This document shows positions 40,001-53,516 of a stretch of DNA of 64,000 bases, in pieces. The notes under the pieces were generated by a model. It did no database searches. It saw nothing but the letters and a program-made list of their open reading frames with translations, and was not told where the DNA came from. Source of the stretch: Nipponacmea schrenckii. Its lineage: Eukaryota > Mollusca > Gastropoda > Lottiidae. The translations under genes were made by a program, and so were the position numbers. The stretch spans positions 11,470,001 to 11,534,000 of the forward strand of contig CM060200.1 in assembly GCA_030562195.1 (NCBI GenBank). Reading direction: 5' to 3'. The first letter of the stretch is position 1, and each line of letters starts with the position of its first letter.

Positions 40001-40477
40001 GAAAGGAAAAATAGAATAACATTTAACATCTTTCTGCTACCCATAATGGCTCAGGCAATGCTATGAAGAAAGTGAAAAGAAAATTATACCAGAACAATGG
40101 AATTCGATTTCCAAATGAGCAGACTAGTCCTACTTACATTTGCATACAAATAAACTTTTTATAAATCCATTACTGAGAAAAACAAATCATGCCCATCTTT
40201 TCTAGACCAATTGACAATGTACAAATTACGCTAACATTGCTTGACCTAGGTTTCTTTATTGTAAGAGATTGTAAAGGGTTTTACAATCTACTACCTTGAT
40301 AGACTAACAGGATTAATTCATTTACATAAAGATACGTTTTCTTTAGTTCTAAGATTTCTATTATAAAAGTGCATTAATCCATAAATAATATTTGACAAAA
40401 TATGTCATGTTAAAATGTATATCCTATGCAATGCTGGATTCGCTTGAAATTTTACTCACTGTCCTCATTGAAGACCA
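37051..40477. other. intergenic, no gene seen
   Basis: AT-rich DNA. I saw no exon with splice context, no RNA gene and no ordered repeat. Confidence 0.4.
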
Positions 40478-40690
40478 TGGTTCGCCATTTTCCGGGGTTG
40501 AATATGGTCTTGAATGTAAATTGTCATTAGAAGTACTAGAAATATACGAAATCACATACTTCGTCCAAAAATATCTCAAACTAGGAATTTTTTCTGTCTG
40601 TCCCAAGTCGTTTAAAATGTCAAACGTGCATCGCGTATCACTGATTAACATAGCTCAGAATCCATTTTTTGAGACTAAGGTATGATTTGT
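40478..40690. repeat. interspersed repeat family 'R2', dispersed copy
   Basis: ATGGTTCGCCATTTTCCGGGG, then TACGAAATC, then CTCAAACTAGGAATTTTTTC are shared in order with 25655-25800 and 27668-27813. A chance frame of 97 codons runs through it on the plus strand and another on the minus strand. Confidence 0.6.
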
Positions 40691-41393
40691 CAAACAATTG
40701 GCGAGTCTGTCACTTTAAGAAAAAATGTAAAAAAATTGAAAGTAACTTTTGAAATGGAGAAAAAGGTGGATAACTCAGTAAATTTCTATAGATTTTAAAT
40801 CTTGTCTGAATGGTCAAAAGTACCACATCAGACCGTCTGAGGACAATTAATTTATCTCATTACTTTACATCACAAATTGCGTCTGGAAAATAGATTTTAA
40901 TTGGATTTTTCTTATGTATTCTATGTCACCAGACGTCTTGTTCACTAAATTATCTCCCTTTGGTATTTTATATTAAAGTCTACCGCACAATTCCATTTTA
41001 CAAAGTTATATATCATGTTGATCATACCATTGGTTGTGAAAAAAAAATGTCCATAAGTATTGTTGAGGTTAACGATGTTGGAATCTGACACAGAGCTTTC
41101 AGTTATCTACTACTTATGATACCTTCGCACGGCCATGCCTAACAAGGCAAATGAGGCCAATTTATAATGTTGTATATGAAAAATAATAAATTAAAAACAA
41201 TATCTGCATTATATGTCGACTTGTTTTATTACAGTGGAAAGCTCAACGCATGGATCAGACCTGAGACAGGACCTAGTTCCCTTTAAAAAAAACTAAAATG
41301 TCTTCTATCTTTGTAAGAAATCTCATAAATTCTCTTATGTTTCAATAAGTCTGGTGTCCATGAACGTCAATACAGTTATCCAGAACATAAACA
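40691..41393. other. intergenic, no gene seen
   Basis: Low-complexity AT-rich sequence with poly(A) runs between the R2 repeat and the large pearl-like element. Confidence 0.4.
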
Positions 41394-43536
41394 TAAGATA
41401 GCTTGCCAGGCAAGGTAATATACGCCCACTGGCAGCATTTATTTCAAATAAAAACTTTTCAGTAAGTTTACAATAAGTGGAATGAAATATTCAACCTTCC
41501 AACCTATTTTTTTCTAGGGTCTCTAGTTTCATTAAAAACTGTCAAGAATTGTACCTAATAACAACTCATTAAATATTTTTCGGTACTTTTATGATTTGCA
41601 ATAGGGTTCACCCTTAATAATATTTTGATATTTTTAATTCTTAATAAGGCTCATCCTTGGTTGATATTAAACAATTTCAGCGAGTTTTGTCAAAAAGGAA
41701 TGTTTAGAGTGTTCACAAGCCAAAAGTTGAAAGCGTTTTTGAAAACAGGCGCAATAACTGACACTAAATATTTTTCGATTTATCTGATTTTCAATAGGGT
41801 TTATCCTTGTGAGAAAACAAATACTAAAGCCAAGTTTCATCAAAATCCATTCAAAATTGTTCTTTCTAGAGTGTTTACGAGTTAAATTGAACGCGTTTTC
41901 AAAAACAAGGTCAATAACTTGTACTAAATATTTTTAGATTTTCAATAGGGTTCATCCTTGGGAGACAACAAATACTCCAGCCAAGTTACATTAAAATCCA
42001 TTAAAAATTGTTCTTTCTAGAGTGTTTACAAGCTAAACTTGAACGCGTTTTCAAGAACAAGGGCTATAACTGACACAAAATATATTTCTATTTATTTGGG
42101 TAAAAACAAATACTCAAGCCAAAGTTAATCAAAATCCATTAAGAATAGTTCTTTCTAGAGTGTTTACAAGCTAAAATTGAATGCGTTTTCAAGAACAAGG
42201 GCAGTAACTCATACTAAAAATTTTTTTCGATTTAGCTGTTTTTCAATAGGGTTCATCCTTGAGTTATAACACACTCTCACACCAAGTTTCATCGAAATCC
42301 ATCAAGAATTGTGCCATTTAGAGTGTTTACGAGACAGAAATCGAACGCGTTTAAAAGAACAAGGGCAATAATTCATATAAGATATATTTTGATATTTATA
42401 ATTTTCAATTAGGCTCATCCCTTGCAATATCCAACAATTTCAGTGAGTTTTGTCAACATTGGTCATGAATTGTACCTTCTAGAGTGTTTATTAGCCAAAA
42501 AGTTAAACCCGTTTTCAAACACAAGGGCAATAACTGACACTAAATATATTTCGATTTATTTGATTTTCAATAAGGTTCATCCTTGGGTAAAAACAAATAC
42601 TCAAGCCGAGTTTTATCAAAATCCATTAAGAATTGTTCTTTCTAGAGTGCTTACAAGCTAAAATTGAACGCGTTTTCAAAAACAAGGGCAATAACTGATA
42701 CTAAATATTTTTCGATTTAACTGAATTTCAATAGGGTTCATCCTTAGGTGATTACAAATACTCATGCCAAGTTATTTCAAATCGCTCAAGAATTGTGACT
42801 TGTAGAGTGTTTACAAGGCAAAAATCCAACACATTTTATAGAACAAGGGCAATAATTCCTATTAAATATATTTCGATATGTGCTATTTTCAAAAGGGTTC
42901 ATTCTTGGGTGATATTAAACAATTTCAGCAAGTTTCGTCAAAATCGGTCAATAACTGTGCTTTGTAGAGTGTTTACAAGCTAAAAATTGAACGCGTTTTC
43001 AAAAACAAAGCAATAACTGATATTAATTTTTTTTCGATTTGACTGGTTTTCAATAGGCTTCATCCTTGGGTGATAACAAATACTCAGGCCAAGTTTCATT
43101 AAAATCCATTAAAAATTGTTTTGTTCTCTCAAGAGTGTTTACAAGCTAAAATTGAACGCGTTTTCAAGAACAAGGGCAATAACTCATACTACATGTTTTT
43201 CGATTTCGCTGATTTTCGATAGGGTTTATCCTTGAGTTATAACATACTCTCACACCAAGTTTCATCAAAATCGGTCAAGAATTGCACGTTGTAGAGTGTT
43301 TACGAGCCATTCAAGAACAAGGGCACGAACTCATACTAATTTTTTTCCGATTTCGCTGATTTTCAATAGGGTTCATCCTTGCGTGATCATAAACACTTAT
43401 ATTAAGTTTCATCTAAATCCGTCAAGAATTACACCGTGTAGAGTGTTTACGAGCAATTGTGGACGGACGGACGGACGGACGGACGGATGTGGGTGACGAC
43501 AATATACGCCCCCCATTTCATGTGGGCGTATAAAAA
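41394..43536 (+). mobile_element. large pearl-like element with twelve ~160-bp core repeats
   Basis: Starts AAGATAGCTTGCCAGGCAAG followed by GTAATATACGCCCACTGGCAGC. Ends with AATTGTGGACGGACGGACGG..., GACGACAATATACGCC and CATTTCATGTGGGCGTATAA. The marker GAGTGTTTAC recurs at 41707, 41869, 42020, 42158, 42321, 42482, 42645, 42805, 42967, 43133, 43294 and 43441, mostly 160-163 bases apart. TATACGCCCAC near the start is the inverse complement of GTGGGCGTATA at the end, a subterminal inverted repeat. The build (5' leader, ~160-bp core array, tetranucleotide run, 3' end) is that described for pearl / Helitron-associated elements in molluscs; the assignment is from memory of that structure. No transposase is encoded. 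Confidence 0.82.
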
Positions 43537-44772
43537 TTACACATATATTATCTACATAATACTTAAATTCTGGAAATTGGCAAATGGTTTTTCTTAGTGT
43601 GGCAAGTGAATTGCCGATCGTCTTTGTAAACTACCTATGTGTTCAGTAAACGAGTCAAACATCGCGACTTGACTGTTGACCTAACGACTGGCAAACGTTT
43701 AATAAGTAAAAGATATTCGTTTTGTTGTCACATGTACTTGTAAGGATTGGGCTAATTATTGTCGGAGTGTCTCAGAAATAAAATATAAAGTCAGCCTAAT
43801 AAGATTAAATCGATTTGTTCTGGCGGCAAATAAACAAATCAATTTCAATGAATTCTCTCGTTTGAGACAATGACATTTCCCTAATTAAATTCTTTTCCTG
43901 CCAGAAAAAGTTGGTATTCAACCGAGTTCAACTGGAATTTGATTACTTTTAGTTTAACGTCTACTGAGAAAAGAAATATTCCATAGTTGTTAATGACAGG
44001 TAACCCATTAATTATACAGGTTGTAAACGGCTCAATCGTTAGAGAAAGGCTATGTATGGATATATTTTTAAAACTCAGATATGGATAACACTGAAATTTG
44101 TTGTGTAACTACGAAACTATTACAATGTTCTGGACACTGATGCAATGATAACTTATGTAATGATAATAGAAGGGAAATATGCCCATATAGATTCAATACC
44201 TCCCTGCCCCGAAAACTAACACACTATGATATGGAATGATAGTAGGGCCCCCTTGTCTTACACAATGTTGTCATTACACAATCGCCATTGGCCACATGAT
44301 GATAGAAGAAGCATTAACATGATACATGTACAACTGGCTTCAGACATGTAATGATATTGATAGCAGAGTACGTAATACAAATAGCATTCATATGCATTGA
44401 TAGCATAGGTACAATTATCACTAACAATTGATAGTTAAACGATGTATTGATACACGAGTAAAAGTTGTATGTATGAAAGCATTGTACACCAACATCAAAC
44501 ATTGATATACATGTATTACAAAGTACTATTGGCTTAATAAATGTAATGTGAGTAGATCTTCTCATCAGCACAAATAATGTAATTATATTTGGTAAAAGCA
44601 TGTACCGTTAATGTAAACCTACCTACCTTGGCAGCTTGCAAGCCACGAATATCTGTGATATGCGTGTGCCTTGCCTTTAATAGCGACTCCGACAATAAAA
44701 CGTTTCAGAATGAATCTAACATATGTTGTTGTTTTTTGGAACTTTTTCAGAACCGGAACTACGTGATCTGAA
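43537..44772. other. intergenic and 5' flank of the lectin gene
   Basis: AT-rich; no coding exon or strong TATA box was recognised upstream of the ATG at 44773. Confidence 0.4.
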
Positions 44773-47700
44773 ATGGAATCTGAAGCTGTTTTGGGGACTG
44801 TGATAGATTCAGTTGAAAGTGATGACGTAGAAAGAACAGATAATGTTCCAGTATTATCGTGGGAGAACGGTGTTTGGGACGGCACAAACACCAATGTTAA
44901 AAAGGCGCCATTTTACCCTCGAAATCGCTGTCTTTCAAAACGAACTTTAAAACGGTGCAGCCATATTGTGACTTTACTCTTGGGAATTCTATTAACATGT
45001 GTGGCCTTAGGACTTATTGTGGCAGGATCATTTAGATTACACGAGTGTCATCAAATTACAACATTCACGGTGAGTTTCAAATAACACTGAAATTTCAATA
45101 AACTTAATGTCATGGCATTTTCTTTTCTCTTCTCTTTCCAATAGATTCAGGAAATTACTTCTAGAAAAGAGTCGAGTTCGCTGTAAAGAGAGAACCAGAG
45201 TTTGTCATAAGAAAACAGTGAACACTTCGAAAGTTGCGATTTCGTCTGTAAATACATCACTTTTGTCGCTCATGGAGACTGATCTAAAAAAGTAATTCAG
45301 CATTTCATTTTGCATTTTCTAAAGTACAACTCAAGGGTAGCTCTATAGGCTCTATGGACACTACAGTCAACTAGACAATTAACTAGAACATAAATTATGT
45401 ACACTAGATTGTAGTAAATATAGAAGATATTTCAATATAAGTTTGAAACTGGAAGAACTACACTTTATTAAATATCAAAAAACTTAATAAATGTTGCTAA
45501 GTGGTACATGCTTTTGTTCAGCTTTGTCGTTTACTTCAGCTGCATTTCGCTAAGCATGATAAAATACGTTAGTTTTTCCGATGCTGATGCTAAGTTAACA
45601 CTTGTGAACGGGACTGATTTGCAACCGAACTACACATTTAAGCCAACGTATATGTAATGGATTCGATGTCGATTTAGAACGTGGTTATAAATGATAATAT
45701 CGTTCAGGCACTCAGCCAACTGAAATGAAAACATGGTCAGATGGGGTAACACAGAAGAACTATTCTAAGGCTATAATGTGATGTATAAGTTTTATTGGAG
45801 AAATGGCCACTGTCTGACGTCTGTAACCCATTTGATATCTAAATTACATTGGAGATGTAAATGGTGATGGATTGCCTCCTTTAAGAGCAGTGTTTATTAC
45901 CTAACGTTCGATTATTGTTGAATCATTGGAGAGTAGAGATATGACTGGGTTCTTGGCCCTAATCTTGACTTATGTGGCATGATTTACAATATCCGAGACG
46001 AAGTAATTAATACGAATTAATCACAATGTGATAATCATGCTATATCAAACGTTAGGGGAATTATGTCACTTCGCAAATCTTTCTTTATATTGCAATTTAT
46101 GTCTCGGGATATAAGAACATACGAATAATGACATGTGCGAATCAACCGAAGTTTGCTTATCAGTTCTAGTGGGTCGTGGAGCAACACATGTTAAGTTCGT
46201 TGAAATCGTAAAAGAATTTTAAATATTTTTTTATTATTTATTGACCTAATTCATTCCAGTATGTTTTTAAAACACCCAGAGGTTTATGGTTTATATTGAA
46301 GGTATTATTAAAGACAGGTCCAGCAATCAACTTTAGTATCATATAATTATATTATCAAGATCTATAATTTAGTAACTATATACTAATAACAAAGGCCTGT
46401 TTAACGATGTCAGATAGATAGGAAGACAAAAAATCATAGATAAAAGCACAGAAAGTTACATGTCCCTTTTAAATTTTAATATTTGAAAATTTGTAGGAAT
46501 TGATTCGACCTGATCTTTTATTTATTTAAAGATACAACATCCAATAAAAGAAGATGTCAGTACCAAAATAGGAGATAAATATTTTACCGTAGGTAAGTAC
46601 CTTTTTAAAGTGTTTAAAGCTAAGGCGTTTAAAAGGCTGATAAAATCAATTGTTATATTTTGAGAATGGAAACTGGGCACTGGTAAGAATAAAAAAGACT
46701 GAAATATGACTATGGCCTAAAGATTAAATCAGACAATATCAAAGTTGTATCTTGACAATATGAACAACTGGATTGGAGCTCTGAAAGGTGATCTCTGATA
46801 GCTTAAATCTAGTGAATGAATCGTTTCAAGGCAAAAATTGTAAATGTGTTCGGAGTGTTACTGGAAACACTCGGTCACCCCCAGAATGGATCATTTCTTT
46901 AAGTCAAACCACCGTCATTTCTGCCCTGATCGAGTAAACACCCTTTCAAAACCCTTTCCCCATTTTGGGGGTTTCTAATATCCCCGAGAATCGAAGGTAG
47001 TAAGAGCAGCAATGTTTTCAATTGAACATACGAATTTATAAGCAGCTTAGCAACTGTAGAAATTATATGAGAAAGTATCAGACACGTACTAAGAATTCCA
47101 AGATATGTCATAGACATATAGGTGTACATGTACATGTTTAGTTATATTGTTAGACTTATTTTGATTAACTCACATCTTGCTAGGTTCTGAACATGATATT
47201 GTATTATAACGAATGTGAATCAATTATTTAGACACATTTCTTGTGTAATCTTCTTTAACCATGATCTTCCATGTCAAGTTAACATTACTCTTGTAAGCAT
47301 GACAAGGTTATGTCGCTATTTGAAGAATATCTTAACATATTGGTCAAAACGATCCAGCCTAAAAAAAATGCTTTTTCCGGCTAAAGTGGCCTTGGCTAGC
47401 TTAAATTTTACCAAATTAATGGGTTGTGTTTCAGATTTAAAATGCAACCTATTTAAAACTGCAATTCACGTGATACATTTTAAATATCATGATAAAAGTT
47501 GGAAGGAAATGTGTGAGGTTTTTTTTTAAATGAAATGAAATGAGGCGTTTTCAGAAGATGAGTCGATTAAAATGGATGCAGGTTGACCGTACATTGTTCG
47601 TTTTATATGGCTGTTATGACCATCGAATCTACGAAAAAGGGTATTCAATTTCTAATTATGAAGGGAGGGAGTTTTTATCAAAACTTCAATCCAAAAAAAT

Positions 47701-50392
47701 TAAATAGGATTGATCAAAATATTTTTTTTTTTGATGAAGTCTCTGGGGAATAGTGGTTAAGAATCTATCTTTCCTATAGAACATAGTATACTAGCATAAT
47801 AGATGTATAGAGCGTGAAATCTTAAAGTAACTGTTGGAAGACAGTTTAAATCTATATCAACGTTTCTCTTCTTATTGTAATATACTATCTTTAATAAAAC
47901 ATACAAGACGGCAATCTATATTTAAAGAATTCCACCAGGAACCATTGCGTAAAGCCTTCCTTCAATATTCTCTCTTTAATCGTTCAAGTATAAGAATTGT
48001 TTTCTCGAAGCAAATCAATAATTCCAACTCTTATTCAAACAAGAGCCTAACGAACCGTTTATTTACACGTTTAACTACGATTAAATCAAAAATAATGCGA
48101 AGAAGGGAAACACTTAAGTAATTTATGGTTACAAAAAACCTCCTTAGCAATTACCTTCTTACGGTCGATTACTCTCGGTTTAATCACAACATAGAGACAT
48201 TATTTCATTAGTAACTCTCTATTATTCATAACCTTAAACACGTGAAATGAAAAAGAATGTACTTTACTTCTTGTATGCAAAGGGACAAGGATAAAAGAAA
48301 CGGGGATTTAAAGAAAGTTATATCAGCACCATACCCAGCACCCTTTCTTATCTACTTTATGTTGTCAACTTACTTTATCTATTTTTCAGTTTCAATCTAT
48401 CGAGCGATCTTCATGTACATATTAACATTGAGAGCATAGAGTTTTCGTCCAATCTAATAATTGAACGTCAGTCACATCTACAGAGACAAAAACAAAGTGT
48501 GCTTAGGGTATTCATTCTAATCAGACAGTCTAAGAGTGATATTACTTTCTGTGAAATATTATTGAAAGTAAATTAGTCTAGTCACACGGAATATTTTGGC
48601 AGACTTTATACACTTGTCACAAAGTTGACAAGTAATTTCCCACAGTTCGCTGTATTTCTAGTTATTAAATTACGTGACTGTCATAACCTCTTGTATAGTA
48701 ATTTGTTCAACCATTTTCAAGTTTATTCTATTATAGATCAGCTTGTGAAACTCAATAATTACGCCTTTAATAAACCTGCCAAGCAGTCATCAACTGACAG
48801 AACGAGTGATTATTTACCGGAAGTGGATGGTGATGCTAGTCTCGCAGTAGACGGAAGTTTAGATACGTGTTCAAGAACAGGTATCGTTTTGACATTTCCA
48901 TTGTTATTCAAATTTTTCTTTTTTAAATAGATTGTTTTATTCTTTATATATGGACTAAAATGAGAAAGAGTGTATTTTGAAGACAAGTAAAACAGCCCAC
49001 AAACAATAAAAATTCAGATCATTCATTTATGCCAACTATTATTAGCTATTTTGACACTGCGAAAGTTATATTTCTGCAACCGCACAATGTGGCTACTCTA
49101 GCGAGGTTTCATCTCATGGTTTCATGTGATGTCAGAATATCTTAAGACCTATACTGAATACGCCTCATAAATGGTACTTAATTTTTAACAGATGGACAAT
49201 CATCACCATCATGGCGTGTAGACTTTGGTAGATTGATGCCAGTAGGCAGTATACGATTGTACCTTAGTAATTTCACATGTAAGTATCAAATTGTAGTCAA
49301 CTCATGCTTTCGTAATAATGATTTGGCTATTTCGTATTTTTTTTTTTAATGATTGAAATGCATAACATATTCCTGTCTTTCTGATAGACATATTTTCTTG
49401 ATGACGATTTTTAATGGTATTAATGAGATTCTCTCACGAACATGAGAATTATCTACAAGCTTATTATGTTGATATAATAATGGTGCTAGGAAGCCAACGA
49501 TGATCGGTGATTTTGCCTTTATGTTTAATAATCTATCTTTCTGTGTGAGCTGCCTAGGACGAACCAGGTGATGTGAGTAAAACGACGATTTGTGTGGCAA
49601 GAGACAATAGATCTCGTACAAAGCCCTGGTTCGTCGTCGCATTCGTATAACATAGTTTTATTTTATCACTACAGATGATGATAATATAGATATATTTGTT
49701 GGAATGAGTAAAAAGATAGTAGAAAATAGATTGTGTGTTCGACATCACCATGGTACTAGAACAGCTGTACCGGACATTAGATTACAATGTACATCAGAAC
49801 TTAGCGGCAGGTAATACTGAGTGGTAACTGTAGGAGGTTGATACGGTCTAACCCTCATACTCGTCACGAGAAGAGGAAGAACATAGTAATGCCACATATA
49901 TAAATATGCCTTTTTTGCCAATAAAATCAATCATTTTGGACTTTGAAGAACCTTTGAAAAAGGGCACGAATTGCGTAGACTGACCAATGCGTCTATGTGC
50001 AGAAACTATGTGATATATAATTATATTCCTAAACAATGCACGTTCTTAGATCTTAAAATGAACCACAGGCAAATTTTACATTTCGACGAACTAATAGAAT
50101 ATTATGCGGCGCCCATCCAAACACCTTACCCCAACCTAATTATTCCGTGGATAACGTCATTGATTACACATAACCAAAGCCATGGCAACGAATGAAATGT
50201 GAAGACTTTAATTAACACCTTAAAGTATCGATTTAACATGAAGTATTTTAATAATATCCTGTAACTATCCCTAATGTAAAGAAAATGTATTAATTTGGTT
50301 TCAGGTATCTAGGAATAATATTAAATATGAATGGAACTGTCGATGATATTAAAGTAATGGTATTGTGTGAAGTAATGGTATTTGGTCGTTAA
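44773..50392 (+). CDS. type II membrane protein with extracellular fucolectin (F5/8 C-like) domain
   Basis: Exons 44773-45069, 46532-46592, 48737-48880, 49192-49278, 49675-49810 and 50305-50392 join in frame (813 nt, 270 residues); introns are phase 0, 1, 1, 1, 2. Residues 1-62 are a cytosolic tail ending in basic NRCLSKRTLKR. Residues 65-86 are a hydrophobic membrane segment, so the positive-inside rule places the C-terminus outside. A short stalk leads to a fucolectin/tachylectin-4 domain (about 124-270): NYAFNKPAKQSS, AVDGSLDTCSRT, SWRVDFG, IRLYLSN, IDIFVG, the Cys of RLQC, RYLGI and the final LCEVMVFGR. In active fucolectins the CSHT His binds fucose; here it is Arg (CSRT), and the basic residue usually found after W-R-V-D-x is not obvious, so sugar binding may have changed. 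Cell-surface recognition is inferred. A spare exon-like stretch in intron 1 (45136-45290) cannot be joined in frame. Confidence 0.85.
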
Positions 50393-51180
50393 AAGCATTG
50401 ACATAATGATGATGGTAACATGAAAGTAATGGTATTATATTGTGAAGTAACGATATTTGACTGTTAAAACATTAATATGAATATGATGGTATTGGTCTTT
50501 TGTGAAGTCATGATAATGGACCTTTAAAACATTAAAATAGAAATGATGGTAACATCAAAGTAATGGTATTTTGTGAAGTCATGATAATGGACCTTTTAAA
50601 CATTAAAATAGAAATGATGGTAACATCAAAGTATTGGTATTTTATGAAGTCGTGACAATGAACCTTTAAAACATTAAAATAGTTTTGATGGTAACTTGAA
50701 AGTATTGATATTATGTGAAGTCATGATAATGGAACTCTAAAACGTTGAAATAGTAATGATTGTAACTTCAAAGTATTGGTTTTTTTTTTATCAAGTCATG
50801 ATAATGAACCTTTGAAACATTAAAATTGTAATGATGGTAACATCAAAGTATTGATGTTATGTGAAGTCACGATAATAGATCTTTAAAACGTTGAAATCGT
50901 AATGATGCTAACTTGAAAGCATTTGGTATTATGTGAAATCATGACAATGGACAATTAATACGTTAAAATAGTAATAATGGTAACTTGAAAATATTGGTAT
51001 TTTGTGAAGTCATGATAATTAAATATACCTTTAAAACGTTGAAATAGTAATGATGGTAACTTGAAAGTGTTGTGTAATGTGAAGCAATGTATTTTAGTCG
51101 TTAAAGACACTAAATAATGAAAATTGTAACAGGAAGAAGTTGTAATAGTTGTATAGTTATGAAATTTGGACGTTAACATG
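50342..51180 (+). repeat. 71-bp minisatellite seeded by the last coding exon of the lectin gene
   Basis: About twelve units start near 50342, 50411, 50485, 50545, 50616, 50687, 50758, 50833, 50904, 50976, 51052 and 51118. The usual period is 71 bases. A typical unit has GATGGTAACATCAAAGTAAT, GGTATTTTGTGAAGTCATGA and TAATGGACCTTTAAAACATT. The first unit is the last 51 coding bases of the lectin (GATGATATTAAAGTAATGGT...) plus its stop. The array lies in the probable 3' UTR. Confidence 0.88.
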
Positions 51181-53516
51181 TTTCATGTTCTGAAACTTTA
51201 TGATCTGTAAGACGTAAGATTGGATTGGGTTTGAAAGAAGCAAATGCGACTCTGACAAACTCAGAAAAATGCTTGATGAAAGATAATTAAAAGAATAATA
51301 TTTATTACAATTTTTTGAAATTATAGAAATATGGTTTTACGTACAAATTTAACGGTAACCAATTGAAATATTAACGTGAACACTGCATCGTTATTTGATA
51401 TGCAAAAATAGAGAGAACCGGTGCCGAAAACGTAAGACAAACACAAGGACACATTTGATAAACAATGAAACTCTAAGGTTGTGTTGTTTCCCATCATCTT
51501 TGCTATTTTTTTCATGTGTTTTTCTTTCATATAATATGAATATTTTGTGTACCAATAGTGTCATCGTGATGAACTCGCACATTCCTGTCATAGCACATGA
51601 ACAATTAATCAGGATGGAACTCCGTTTCAAATGTAATTTGAAAGATTTGTGGTGCAAAGAGGTGAGGATTGCTGATGTCGCTTTGCCATTGGGTGTTCAG
51701 CATCCCCTTCAGAGTGTCCAGATAGCTGATTGCTAGTAAAAGTGCAGATTTTCCTCAAAAGTGTTTAAGGTGACGTGGGACATCTTTGGAACGCTTGAAG
51801 CCAATATTTCCATAAAAATTCTAATACATATATCATTGTCACAGGGAAAATCTCCCTTAGGTTTATGGTGATTAGACAATATGATCTAGACATTATTCTA
51901 GAAAATCTATGTACATGTATCAATGCCAACTATGTCAGCTACTATCAAACATGATAGGTAGGTAAAGAGAAATGTCACGCTTTAAGAGTCGAATTATATA
52001 CCACCAGTATCTTTTTACTGTACATAATCATAGAAAACCAGTTAATATTTCTTCTGTATATGTGAATTTTTATAATAAATTAAAATTGGAAAGACGAGAT
52101 CAGCTGTATTTTGATATTCGACAGCTAATTGATTTCTGAAATCGCATTGGTACAAGGAAGCCGATAGTCAATTTCAGCGACGAGAAAAATCCTAGAATGA
52201 ACACACTTGTGCAGACTGAAAAGAACATAAATTTTAAAACTAAAGTCAAGTTTAGGATATGGACAAAGAAATGACTCAATAAATAAGTAACAAGAATTGC
52301 CTTGAAAATCATGTCTACCTTTGGTTACAGATTTATTTCTGTTGTAAATCTAGAACTTACATTCATATGGTTTTCCATTAATTAATATCGTGTTCATTAG
52401 CCCATTAGTGCAGAAGAGGAAGACGTAAAACTCCATGCATTTCATCTCATTTGCATTAATTAATTATTGCATTCTGAACATCATTTGCATATAACTCGGT
52501 GAACGTTCTCACATAAATAATAAGCAAATTATTGTGTACCCTCTTTGAACTTGAACTGGTACCTTTTATATGAACCGGTGGTTGAAGAAGCAGTAGTTCG
52601 GCCGATTTCATTATTTACAAAAACGCAAAAATTTACAGTTTCGAGCGGATGTTTACGATTTCACAGACCAAATCTAAAGAGCCAATGTATTCAAATAATA
52701 TAACTACTCCTGCGCTAACTTATAGACATCTTTTCGATCTAATTGTATTTATGGACCATTGGCGTAATGAAGAAATCGTGTAATACGATTGTGATGTGTT
52801 TTTAAAATATTTTTATTCAATTTAACTCGCATGTAGACTAATCCGCGGTTTTATTGGCACGTACAACTTCCAGTCGCTGTGATCGATAGAAATGGTGTGT
52901 TAGATTTCATTATCTTAATGAGAAAACGAAATACGGTTATTAAGAGCCTTTGTTCTTTTATCTGCAGGAATTAATGAAAAGCTTCATGTGTACAATGATA
53001 TTTTTTATGTATGGTCAAAGCATGTTTGATAGGACATTAAAGCCCTTTACTGTAACATTTTGATAAATGATCAATTTATCTCTAAAAACAGCACACAAAT
53101 AAATAATGCTCTCCTATCCTTCAAACGTTTAGGAAGGAAACTATTGGCAAAATTTAAAAATTGCAAGCAAGGTGCAAGGATACGTCATAATAGTATTTAA
53201 GGGACGAGGAACCCACCTGGGCATTGTTTAGAAGTACTAAAAAAACAGGTACTTTTACCCTATGAAGCCACCCCTTACAATACCCAGAAAATTATTTTCA
53301 ACTAAAGGGAAATAACTTTAACAGATATTTTGAAAAAAATGATTATTGCAAAATTAATTGGTAATAGTCTTTAACTGGGTACTTGATTGAAAAAAAACTC
53401 CACCGTCTGTGAATCATTATCAAGGCTTTGGAAAGCATGTAACCTGGTCTATCATAGCGTATATTACAGTATTGGCTTTTCTGTTAAATCACAACTACAT
53501 CTGCTACTAATTCTAG
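51181..53516. other. intergenic, no gene seen
   Basis: AT-rich DNA after the minisatellite. Short frames overlap on both strands (for example near 51400-51730) without motifs. Confidence 0.4.

Noticed and set aside
47834..48121. 95-codon plus-strand frame
   Set aside because: Lies in intron 2 of the lectin gene, no splice borders of fitting phase, no recognised family.
50342..51180. Coding tandem-repeat domain extending the lectin
   Set aside because: An in-frame TAA ends the lectin in the first unit and most later units also contain stops.
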